NCBI RefSeq assembly: GCF_000621505.1
Contig: NZ_KK211291.1
Location: forward strand, 145,482-209,481
Length of the DNA stretch: 64,000 nucleotides
Reading direction: 5' to 3'
Source of the DNA: Ruminiclostridium cellobioparum DSM 1351 = ATCC 15832
Lineage (GTDB): Bacteria; Bacillota; Clostridia; Acetivibrionales; DSM-1351
In this document: in pieces, positions 27,027 through 34,771 of the stretch
How positions within the stretch are numbered: the first letter of the stretch is position 1
How the letters are laid out: each line of letters begins with the position of its first letter
Translations under genes and position numbers: made by a program
The notes under the pieces: model-generated
What the model saw: the letters and a program-made list of their open reading frames with translations, nothing else
The model's database searches: none
What the model was told of the DNA's origin: nothing

Positions 27027-28034
27027 ATGAAAAAAACAATAGTTTTATCACTTGTGGCTGCATTGTCATTAACATCTTCAACAGCCATAGCACAGGCAAT
27101 GCCTGCAGACCGGGAAATTACGGCCGGAGGTACTGGAGTTCAGGCGTTTAAAGCCATGACCGCATCCGGACCGGAGGAGCTTGCACCGGTTGAAATCTCA
27201 GGGGTGATTGAGGAAATTACCCAGACTGATATGAAGGTAAAGGCCCAGGACGGAGAAACCTATATGGTACCGCTGGGACTGCTGTCGAAACAGGAGGGCT
27301 TTGATGCTCTCGGCCTTGCAAAGGGTGTGGAGGTTTCTCTGAAAAGTATGCAGGCGGGACTGGGCAAAACAATTATGCTTACTGCAGCTGCAGGGCCGGC
27401 CTTAACCATAAAGGGAGACAAGGCGGATGAAAGTGCTGAGGTGAAGGATAAAGACGGCAATGCTGTCAAGACTTTGCCGTCCCTGGCAGTAAGCCAGGAG
27501 CTTGAGGCGGGAAATGTAATTGTTTTCTCTGAGGGCAGTGCCGAAGGTTCTCAAGCGGAAATAAAGAAATTAGAGCCTGTGGACGGTGTAAAAGTATTTA
27601 TGCCGTCGGAGGTATCGGCCAACGGAAAGACAGTAAAGCTGGATATAAAAACTGCCGCAGCTGCTTATAGCATAATAAGCATTATGCCTGCGGAAATCTC
27701 AGGTACTGTGGAAAGTATAAATGAATCCGAAATGTCTGTCAAAACAGGGGACGGAAAAGTTTACACTGTTCCGCTGGCGGCATTCGGCAGCATGGATGAG
27801 TTCAAAGGGCTTGAAATTGAGAACGGAACAGAGGTATCGGTAAAAAGGCAGCCGGTTGAAAAAACTGGAAAAATTACAGGAAGTGCTTCAATAGCAGCTG
27901 TTAAGATAATTAATTCCGAAACAGATTTGAAAGCGGGTACAAAAGCGGAACTGGGTGAACTTAAGGAGGCAAAGCTTGTTTTCATAGCCCATGAGATCAC
28001 CGCAAACGGAAAGACTGTTAAGTTGGCCGAATAA
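27027..28034 (+). CDS. Secreted protein with two copies of a small beta-rich domain
   Basis: 335 aa; ACGGAGGTAGTAAGGT before ATG. Signal peptide (MKKTIVLSLVAALSLTSSTAIAQA, cleavage about residue 24). Two repeats: A (about 56-207) and B (about 222-335). They start EISGVIEEITQTDMKVKAQDG and EISGTVESINESEMSVKTGDG, share (Y)(M/T)VPL, and end EVSANGKTVKLD / EITANGKTVKLAE. I know no named function. The same domain appears in the sensor region of the kinase at 29034, two genes downstream (see findings). Probably an extracellular or cell-wall ligand-binding protein. Confidence 0.8.
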   Translation: MKKTIVLSLVAALSLTSSTAIAQAMPADREITAGGTGVQAFKAMTASGPEELAPVEISGVIEEITQTDMKVKAQDGETYMVPLGLLSKQEGFDALGLAKGVEVSLKSMQAGLGKTIMLTAAAGPALTIKGDKADESAEVKDKDGNAVKTLPSLAVSQELEAGNVIVFSEGSAEGSQAEIKKLEPVDGVKVFMPSEVSANGKTVKLDIKTAAAAYSIISIMPAEISGTVESINESEMSVKTGDGKVYTVPLAAFGSMDEFKGLEIENGTEVSVKRQPVEKTGKITGSASIAAVKIINSETDLKAGTKAELGELKEAKLVFIAHEITANGKTVKLAE

Positions 28035-28115
28035 ATCAGTGCGTTGTGCTAATTTATTTACCAAGCTCTTCCGGGTACTTTCCCGGTTAAAATCTGGTTG
28101 CACAGGCCATCATAA

Positions 28116-28252
28116 GGAACAACTTTAACTCATATGTGCAAATCAATAGTGCTCCCGACGCTATCCACCAATGAGAAGCTCTTCTAATCAGGCTTCTCAT
28201 TGGTGGATATGTTCTTGCGCACTATTGAAGCACGGGTCTTTAAAGTTGTTCC
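28116..28252. repeat. Palindromic element, family B, copy 1
   Basis: 137 bp: outer arms GGAACAACTTTAA / TTTAAAGTTGTTCC, middle AATAGTGCTCCCG / TGCGCACTATT, inner perfect stem TATCCACCAATGAGAAGC / GCTTCTCATTGGTGGATA. It fills the gap upstream of the response-regulator gene and resembles the element at 37374-37609 in the AGTGCTCCCG / GCGCACT blocks. Between it and 28354 lies AT-rich leader sequence. Confidence 0.7.
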
Positions 28253-28353
28253 CGGTGAGGCGGCAGCTATTTATTACGGGAAAGTGCCTGGCATCCGAAA
28301 TCGAAGTTAAAATCAATGTTTATTCATATATTACATTTGTGAGGAATTTTTAT

Positions 28354-29037
28354 ATGGACAAAAAAATACTCCTGGTCGAAGACGACGAAAGAATAAGAGA
28401 AATCGTTGCCGATTATTTTATAAAGGAAGGCTTTACCCTGCTTCAGACCGAGGATGGAAAAAAGGCTCTGGAAGTTTATGAAGTAAATAAGATCGACCTG
28501 ATAATTCTGGATATCATGATACCTGAAATAGACGGGTGGTCGGTATGCAAAAGACTCAGAAAAGTGTCGGATGTGCCTATTATCATGCTCACTGCCCGGG
28601 CTGATGAAGAAGATAAACTGATGGGTTATGAACTGGGTGCGGATGATTATGTAACTAAGCCTTTCAGTCCCAGGGTACTTGTTGCAAAATCAAAAACACT
28701 GTTGAAAAGAGCCGAGGGAACGCTGGGAAAAAATGACGGAGTATTATGCCTGAACGGTATAGAGGTAAATAAATTATCCCGTACTGTCAGAATCGACGAT
28801 GAAGTGATAGAGCTTACATACAAGGAATATGAGCTTTTGCTGTGCTTTATGGAAAACAGGGATATCGTACTCAGCCGGGAGGTAATACTTTCAAGGGTGT
28901 GGGGCTTCGACTACTTTGGAGATCTGCGGACTGTCGACACACATGTCAAAAAATTAAGAAGCAAGCTGACCAATAAGGCTTGCTGTATTTCAACGGTTAT
29001 TGGTATGGGCTACAAATTTGAGGTGAACAGACTATGA
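28354..29037 (+). CDS. OmpR/PhoB-family response regulator
   Basis: 227 aa from ATG 28354 (GAGGAATTTTTAT site); an upstream in-frame extension to 28171 lies in the palindrome and is not coding. Receiver domain: LLVEDDE, phospho-acceptor Asp53 (LIILDIMIPEIDGW), T80, K102 (YVTKPFSP). C-terminal winged helix (about 130-227: LTYKEYELLLCFMENRD...VWGFDYFGDLRTVDTHVKKLR). Its stop overlaps the kinase start by 4 bp (ATGA). Confidence 0.95.
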   Translation: MDKKILLVEDDERIREIVADYFIKEGFTLLQTEDGKKALEVYEVNKIDLIILDIMIPEIDGWSVCKRLRKVSDVPIIMLTARADEEDKLMGYELGADDYVTKPFSPRVLVAKSKTLLKRAEGTLGKNDGVLCLNGIEVNKLSRTVRIDDEVIELTYKEYELLLCFMENRDIVLSREVILSRVWGFDYFGDLRTVDTHVKKLRSKLTNKACCISTVIGMGYKFEVNRL

Positions 29038-30932
29038 AAAGAAGCATCGTGTTAAAACTATTTTTTATTACAGTACTTTTTATGACAGTTTGCTTTGGAG
29101 TATTTATAGCCGGGCAGTCGTTATTCTTTGGGAAAATTTATTTGCATATGAAGAGTTCAAGTCTGGAAAAAGCTCTGGACAGCTTTGGCAATACATATGT
29201 GAATGAAAATTGGGACAGTAAGGCAATAACTCAGAAAATCAATGAATTCACCGGAAGAAATAATGCCCGGCTGGCTATTCTGGACAAGGACGGAAGGGCA
29301 AAGTATATGCCGTCCTTTTCTATTTCACTGGAGACTTCCGATAACAAAAATTTGAGCATTCCCCTGGATAACATCGCATTTCTGGAGGATTTTCAGAAAC
29401 TGGAGCTGGCTGTTGGCTCGGAGATAGAGGTGGACGGGTATTTTAACAACGATAAGTTATTATCTGTTTCAGGCATTAAAAAGGACGGCAAATCCTGGGA
29501 GAACTCCAATATCAGGCTTATAGCGGCCAGTGCGGTGACCCTGAGCAGTGATTCCATAGCTGTGGAGAATAGAGTACTAAGGACTGAAAAATTTACTGAA
29601 GCAGGTACTTTGGCAACACCTGCCGAAGCATCGGCAGGTGTTGCAGCTGCTGTTAAAAACATAGAGGTGGAGGCAATCAACCCTGACAAAGTCAGGGGGA
29701 AAATTACCGCACTGAATCTGCCGGATCAAATCCAGCAAATGGCCAGTTACAACAATGGACTGCTATGGTCCTCAATAGATTATTGGAACCAATTGCTGAT
29801 GGTTAGGAAAATCAGTATGGAACCGGGTAAAACAACCAGTTTTCATTACACTGACACCAATAACGGCATGGATAATATTGCATATGTAAAACCCGTCATA
29901 AAAAATAATCAGGTTTTGGAATATGTGTTTGCCATTTCCTCATTGCAGCCTGTGGATGAAGCGGTCGAAGCCATGAAGTCCTATTACGGATATGTATTTG
30001 CAGTAGTTATATTACTTATGCTGGTTATGGCCTTTGTTTTTTCACGGAGCATTTCAAAGCCGCTGCTTAAAATGAATACTGTTGCAAGCAAGATGGCAGA
30101 TCTGGATTTTTCGGAGGAATGCCGTGTGAAGTCAAAGGATGAACTTGGGAATCTGGCCTTGAGTCTGAACCGGCTTTCGAGAAATCTCAGCCTGAGTCTG
30201 GAAGATTTAAAATCTGCAAATGAGCAGCTTAAGCTTGATATTGAAAAAGAGAGAAGCCTGGAAAACATGAGAAAGGAGTTCGTTTCAAGTGTTTCACACG
30301 AATTCAAAACTCCGCTGGGCATTATAAAAGGTTTCGCAGAGGGCTTCAAGGATAATATTGCGGAAGAGAAAAAGGAACATTATATAGATGTAATACTGGA
30401 TGAAGTAGAAAAAATGGATGAACTGGTCATGGATCTGTTGGACCTTGCAAGGCTTGAATCCAAAGCTTATGATCTGAATATTGAGAATTTTGTCATGGCC
30501 CAGCTTATTGATGAGATTGGGAGCAGGCTGGATAAAAATATGGCAGAAAAGAATATATCCTTGATTTTCCGGCATGAAGACAGGGACATCCGGGTTAGGG
30601 CAGACAGAAGAAGGATGGAACAGGTTGTAACAAATATGTTGAGCAATGCCGTCAGACACACCGGAACCAATGGGGAAATAAGAGTTTTAACTGAAAAAAG
30701 AGATGACAGGCTCCGGGTAATTATTGAAAACAGCGGAGAACAAATAGCAGAAGAGGATATTCAAAAAATCTGGGAAAGGTTTTACAGAGCTGAGAAGTCA
30801 AGAGGAAGAAAAGCGGGAGGAACCGGCCTGGGGCTGTCCATTGTAAAAAATATCCTGGAGCTGCACGGCAGTGACTACGGGGTGGAAAACATACCTGACG
30901 GGGTCAGGTTTTACTTTACTGTGAATTGCTGA
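29034..30932 (+). CDS. Membrane sensor histidine kinase
   Basis: 632 aa. TM1 about 8-30, an extracytoplasmic sensor region 35-320, TM2 about 322-340, HAMP (about 341-395), a coiled coil, HisKA with His422 (VSHEFKTPLG), and HATPase_c with N box (VVTNMLSNAVRHT), G1 and G2 (AGGTGLGLSIVKNI). The sensor region contains one copy (about 94-150) of the domain duplicated in the upstream secreted protein, then an Ala/Glu-rich linker. Pairs with the regulator that overlaps it. The exporter genes downstream are plausible targets. Confidence 0.93.
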   Translation: MKRSIVLKLFFITVLFMTVCFGVFIAGQSLFFGKIYLHMKSSSLEKALDSFGNTYVNENWDSKAITQKINEFTGRNNARLAILDKDGRAKYMPSFSISLETSDNKNLSIPLDNIAFLEDFQKLELAVGSEIEVDGYFNNDKLLSVSGIKKDGKSWENSNIRLIAASAVTLSSDSIAVENRVLRTEKFTEAGTLATPAEASAGVAAAVKNIEVEAINPDKVRGKITALNLPDQIQQMASYNNGLLWSSIDYWNQLLMVRKISMEPGKTTSFHYTDTNNGMDNIAYVKPVIKNNQVLEYVFAISSLQPVDEAVEAMKSYYGYVFAVVILLMLVMAFVFSRSISKPLLKMNTVASKMADLDFSEECRVKSKDELGNLALSLNRLSRNLSLSLEDLKSANEQLKLDIEKERSLENMRKEFVSSVSHEFKTPLGIIKGFAEGFKDNIAEEKKEHYIDVILDEVEKMDELVMDLLDLARLESKAYDLNIENFVMAQLIDEIGSRLDKNMAEKNISLIFRHEDRDIRVRADRRRMEQVVTNMLSNAVRHTGTNGEIRVLTEKRDDRLRVIIENSGEQIAEEDIQKIWERFYRAEKSRGRKAGGTGLGLSIVKNILELHGSDYGVENIPDGVRFYFTVNC

Positions 30933-31019
30933 TTGAGCAGCAGTAAGTGCACAAAGGCTAAAAATTGTTTTATATAATTCTTGTATATTTTATCGGTATT
31001 TTAGAAATTATAAATAACT

Positions 31020-31057
31020 AAGAGCATCTTACCATAATGGTTGCTGATGCTCTTTAT
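31020..31057 (+). terminator. Intrinsic terminator after the kinase gene
   Basis: AAGAGCATC / GATGCTCTT stem, 16-nt loop, then TTATTATTTAT. Confidence 0.7.
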
Positions 31058-31136
31058 TATTTATAAAAATGCTGAGCACCAATGCAGCTAATAGATTTTA
31101 CATAAAAACAAATTGTTTACAGGAGGAAAACTTGCA

Positions 31137-32033
31137 ATGCTGCCCAAAAAGAAGTCCCGGCCCGGAAAATGGATTGCCTTTGTTATTATAGTGCTTTTGC
31201 TGGCAGGTACCGTAACCTTTTTCTTATTAAAAAGGGATTCAGAGGTATATGAGAGAGTAAAGGCGGAATCAAGTGATATAACAACCTACCACTCATTTAC
31301 AGGCAATATTGAGGTCAGGCACCGGCAGATCATAATAGCCGACATGGTTATGCAGATCACTGATTTACGTGTCAAAGATGGGGATAAGGTGAAAAAAGGT
31401 GATATTCTGGCTGAAACTTCAATAGGCGGCAAGCTTACGGCGGATATTGACGGCGAAGTCTCCGGTATAAGTGTTGAGGAGAATGCAATGGTTATGGCCG
31501 GTGCCAAGCTGATGGAAGTGGTAGACTACAGCGATCTGAAAATAAGTGTAAAGGTTGACGAATATGATATAGGATCCCTTAAGGAAGGTAAGGAAGCCGC
31601 AGTAAAAATAGGTGCTTTAAATAAAGAGATCAAAGGCAAAATCGGCAGTATATCAAAGGAGGGTGTCGTAGCAAACGGGGTGACCTATTTTACCGCTGTC
31701 ATAGATTTGGGTGAGGATACGGCGCTGAAGGCAGGTATGTCGGCCGAGGTCAGACTTGCGGACAATACTGTCAAGGAAGTGGTGACAATTCCCATGTCGG
31801 TTGTCCGGTTTGATGACAATAATACTCCTTATGTGTTGAAGGAGGATCCAAGTGGAAGGCCGGTAAGAACCGATATAGAGACAGGAATTAATAATGGAAC
31901 CATAGTTGAAGTAAAAAAGGGAGTTGCCAATGGGGAGACAGTTCTTTATACCAATCCGGATAAAATCCCGGGCATGAGGCTGGGAGGCCAAAGAACAAAC
32001 GGCGCGGCCGGCGGAGGCTCCGATAATGGCTGA
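31137..32033 (+). CDS. MacA/HlyD-like periplasmic-adaptor-type exporter subunit
   Basis: 298 aa from ATG 31137 (AGGAGGAAAACTTGC). One N-terminal membrane helix (about 14-32), then barrel-sandwich/lipoyl-like halves (DLRVKDGDKVKKGDILAETS; DIDGEVSGISVEENAMVMAGAKLMEVVD) and a beta-barrel (about 150-230), ending in a Gly-rich tail. Firmicutes use such proteins with MacB-type ABC pumps to export peptides or antibiotics. Overlaps the ATPase gene by 8 bp. Confidence 0.9.
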   Translation: MLPKKKSRPGKWIAFVIIVLLLAGTVTFFLLKRDSEVYERVKAESSDITTYHSFTGNIEVRHRQIIIADMVMQITDLRVKDGDKVKKGDILAETSIGGKLTADIDGEVSGISVEENAMVMAGAKLMEVVDYSDLKISVKVDEYDIGSLKEGKEAAVKIGALNKEIKGKIGSISKEGVVANGVTYFTAVIDLGEDTALKAGMSAEVRLADNTVKEVVTIPMSVVRFDDNNTPYVLKEDPSGRPVRTDIETGINNGTIVEVKKGVANGETVLYTNPDKIPGMRLGGQRTNGAAGGGSDNG

Positions 32034-32718
32034 AATACTCAGTATGAAAAATATTTGTAAAAGCTACATTATGGGATCGGAGGAGCTTGAAGTACTCCAT
32101 AATGTAAATATGTCGGTAGAGCCGGGAGAATTCCTGTCCATACTGGGGCCATCGGGTTCGGGAAAATCCACCATGATGAATATTATAGGGTGTTTGGATG
32201 TGCCTACCTCAGGAACCTATCATCTCTCGGGAAACGACATAAATCAGCTGAATGAAATTGAACTGGCAAAGGTCAGAAACAAGGAGATAGGTTTTGTATT
32301 TCAAAGCTTTCATCTGCTGCCCAGAATGACGGCACTTCAAAACGTTGAGCTGCCGCTGATTTATTCCGGACTGTCCCGCTCCCGGAGGCAAAAGCTGTCA
32401 GAAGACATACTTGTCCGGGTGGGTCTGGGTGATAAAATGGGAAATCTGCCAAACCAGCTTTCGGGGGGACAGCAGCAGCGTGTTGCCATTGCCAGGGCAC
32501 TTGTTACCCAACCCACCATACTTCTGGCCGATGAGCCCACTGGGGCTCTTGATCAAAAAACCGGTGTCCAGGTTATGGAGTTGTTTGAAGAGATAAACAG
32601 GGACGGAAAGACAATAATAATGATCACTCATGATACCGGCATAGCACAGCGTGCCAAAAGAGTCGTCAATATTCTGGACGGGTATCTTACCGAGGCAGAC
32701 ACAGCAGCTGGCAAGTAG
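32026..32718 (+). CDS. MacB-like ABC exporter ATP-binding protein
   Basis: 230 aa. Walker [10 protein letters not shown] (about 42-50), Q-loop VFQSFHLLP, signature [15 protein letters not shown], Walker [13 protein letters not shown]-loop ITHD: the LolD/MacB/SalX group. Placed between the adaptor and the permease genes in one operon. Confidence 0.94.
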   Translation: MAEILSMKNICKSYIMGSEELEVLHNVNMSVEPGEFLSILGPSGSGKSTMMNIIGCLDVPTSGTYHLSGNDINQLNEIELAKVRNKEIGFVFQSFHLLPRMTALQNVELPLIYSGLSRSRRQKLSEDILVRVGLGDKMGNLPNQLSGGQQQRVAIARALVTQPTILLADEPTGALDQKTGVQVMELFEEINRDGKTIIMITHDTGIAQRAKRVVNILDGYLTEADTAAGK

Positions 32719-32730
32719 GGAATAAACAAA

Positions 32731-32777
32731 TTTCATTACATTTTGTGGCCGCAATGCGGCTCATGGAGGCTAATATG
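32731..32777 (+). repeat. SD-carrying intergenic element, right half, before the MacB permease
   Basis: TTTCATTACATTTTGTGGCC, then GCAATGCGGCTCATGGAGGC, then TAATATG. Nearly identical to the right half of the element at 34676-34771. It supplies the ribosome site and start codon of the permease gene. Confidence 0.75.
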
Positions 32778-33947
32778 CTCTGGGAAAGCATTAGAATGTC
32801 CTGGGAAAATATAATCAAAAACAAACTCAGATCAATTCTGACAATGCTTGGTATTGTTATCGGTGTGGCATCCATTATTGCACTTATTACAATAGTGCAG
32901 GGGGCAACCGCAAGTATCAGCAGTGAAGTGAATTCGCTTGGAGTAAACAAAATAATGGTCAACATAACCGGGACTCCCCTGAAGTCAGGCCTCACCGGTG
33001 ACGATATGGAAACAATTTCGCAATTGGGCAATATCAGCGGTGTATCTCCCACAATAGCTCTAAGAACCTCAATAGTATATAATGGAGACATAAAAGAAAA
33101 AGTTGCCGTCCAGGGAAAGAATGAGGTGTTTTTTAAAACCGATGCAAGCTTGTTAAAGTCAGGAAGAGCAATCACCCCCCTGGACATTGAGAGTAAAAAC
33201 CGGGTGGCCGTGGTAGGAAGTGATATAGTCAGAGATTTATTTTATGGGGTGAATCCCATCGGAAAAGAGCTGATTGTAAACGGCACGGCTTATAAGGTTA
33301 TAGGAACTCTCGCTTCCTCGAGCGGTTTCAGCATGAATTCCAGTAATGAGACTGTTATTATCCCATATACCACTGCTCTGAGAAGCCTGGGAATAAAAAG
33401 CATATCAAGTCTGGATGTTTATCTGAAGGATACAAATATGGCCGATAAGACGGTAATAGACATAAAAGGCGTACTGAGTCAGGCCTTCAATTACAGGGAG
33501 GATGCCTACACAGTATTCAACATGGGAGATATGATAGAATCCTTTCAGGAGATGATGTCCATCATGTCCATGCTGCTGGCGGGGATTGCAGCCATATCCC
33601 TTGTTGTGGGGGGGATTGGAATCATGAACATGATGCTGGTATCCATAACGGAAAGAACTACCGAAATAGGTCTCAGGAAAGCCCTGGGGGCAACACCCAA
33701 CAGGATTCAGCTGCAATTTTTAATTGAATCCATTTTTCTTTCTCTTATGGGAGGCCTGATCGGTTTGATAGCAGGTGGCTTACTGGCTTATATTACGGCT
33801 GTGGTCATAGGAATAATATTTTCGATATCGGCATATACCATACTGCTTGCAGTCGGCTTCTCAGGTGCGGTAGGTATAGTTTTCGGGTATATGCCGGCCA
33901 GAAAGGCAAGCAGGCTCAATCCCATAGATGCATTAAGGAGCTTATAG
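32775..33947 (+). CDS. MacB/FtsX-type ABC exporter permease
   Basis: 390 aa from ATG 32775 (ATGGAGGCTAAT). TM1 about 22-42, extracytoplasmic MacB_PCD domain (about 45-240), then three C-terminal FtsX helices (SMLLAGIAAISLVVGGIGIMN; ITERTTEIGLRKALGA coupling region). Completes the tripartite exporter. The longer in-frame start at 32745 lies inside the repeat element and is not used. Confidence 0.93.
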   Translation: MLWESIRMSWENIIKNKLRSILTMLGIVIGVASIIALITIVQGATASISSEVNSLGVNKIMVNITGTPLKSGLTGDDMETISQLGNISGVSPTIALRTSIVYNGDIKEKVAVQGKNEVFFKTDASLLKSGRAITPLDIESKNRVAVVGSDIVRDLFYGVNPIGKELIVNGTAYKVIGTLASSSGFSMNSSNETVIIPYTTALRSLGIKSISSLDVYLKDTNMADKTVIDIKGVLSQAFNYREDAYTVFNMGDMIESFQEMMSIMSMLLAGIAAISLVVGGIGIMNMMLVSITERTTEIGLRKALGATPNRIQLQFLIESIFLSLMGGLIGLIAGGLLAYITAVVIGIIFSISAYTILLAVGFSGAVGIVFGYMPARKASRLNPIDALRSL

Positions 33948-33988
33948 CATACAGCCATTCTCAAGCATACTATGTTGGGAGGTTTTTC

Positions 33989-34672
33989 ATGACAGAAAAG
34001 AAAAATGCAGCAATCAAGGCTGCCGAATACATTGAAGATAATATGACAGTCGGTCTGGGCACTGGTTCAACTGCATACTATGTAATTGAAAGAGTGGGGG
34101 AACTTGTCAAGCATGGATTAAATATTAAAGCCGTTGCTACCTCACTAAGCACAGCCAATATTGCTTCCGGATTTAATATTCCCCTGGTGTCTATTGATGA
34201 AGTTGAAAGAATAGATTTGGCTATTGATGGAGTCGATGAAATAGACGGCGGATTTAATGCGATAAAAGGCGGAGGAGGGGCTTTATTCAGAGAAAAAATG
34301 GTCGCAGCTCTTGCAGACAGGGTTATTTGGATTATGGACTCAAGTAAAGTAGTTGATGCTATAGGAACATTTCCGCTGCCTGTAGAGATACTTACATATG
34401 GTTATAATCATATTTTAAGAAAATTGGAGTTACTTTCGTTAAGTCCTGTTTTAAGGTTAAAATCAGATGGTCCTTTCCTGACGGATAACCATAATTATAT
34501 TGTGGATTTGCACATTGGAAAGGGTTTTGATATTAAATATGTTTCGGAGCAATTAAAAGCCATACCGGGTGTACTGGAAACAGGTTTGTTTTTAAATATG
34601 TGTGACAGAATTATTGTTGGAATTAAGGATGAAGTAAAAGTAATTGAAAATCCGGGCAAGTTAAGACAATAA
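33989..34672 (+). CDS. rpiA: Ribose-5-phosphate isomerase A
   Basis: 227 aa; GGGAGGTTTTTC before ATG. Interconverts ribose-5-P and ribulose-5-P in the pentose phosphate pathway. Motifs: VGLGTGSTAYYVIE (phosphate binding), DGVDEIDGGFNAIKGGGGALFREK (catalytic Asp/Glu/Lys), and IMDSSK. Length is usual for the family. It follows the exporter by 41 bp without a terminator between them, so partial read-through is possible, though it has no functional link to it. Confidence 0.95.
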   Translation: MTEKKNAAIKAAEYIEDNMTVGLGTGSTAYYVIERVGELVKHGLNIKAVATSLSTANIASGFNIPLVSIDEVERIDLAIDGVDEIDGGFNAIKGGGGALFREKMVAALADRVIWIMDSSKVVDAIGTFPLPVEILTYGYNHILRKLELLSLSPVLRLKSDGPFLTDNHNYIVDLHIGKGFDIKYVSEQLKAIPGVLETGLFLNMCDRIIVGIKDEVKVIENPGKLRQ

Positions 34673-34675
34673 CAT

Positions 34676-34771
34676 GGCCAATTAACCTCCTTTATTCGCC
34701 ACATTGCGATAAAGGATATAGGTTTTCATTACAGTTTTGTGGCCGCTATGCGGCTCATGGAGGTTAATATG
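34676..34771 (+). repeat. SD-carrying intergenic element, full copy, before the PPDK_N-fusion gene
   Basis: Starts GGCCAATTAACCTCC and ends GGAGGTTAATATG; the ends are complementary over 10 bp (ATTAACCTCC / GGAGGTTAAT). The middle contains TTATTCGCC...GCGATAA and GTGGCCGC-TAT-GCGGCT hairpins. The last three bases are the start codon of the following gene. Confidence 0.8.

Noticed and set aside
28171..28353. In-frame N-terminal extension of the response regulator
   Set aside because: Lies in a palindromic repeat; a good ribosome site and the conserved receiver start are at 28354.
34739..34768. Ten-residue extension (MAAMRLMEVN) of the PPDK_N-fusion protein, with a near-identical one before the MacB permease
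   Set aside because: Translation of the shared SD-carrying repeat, not a conserved protein motif; true starts follow GGAGG at 34769 and 32775.
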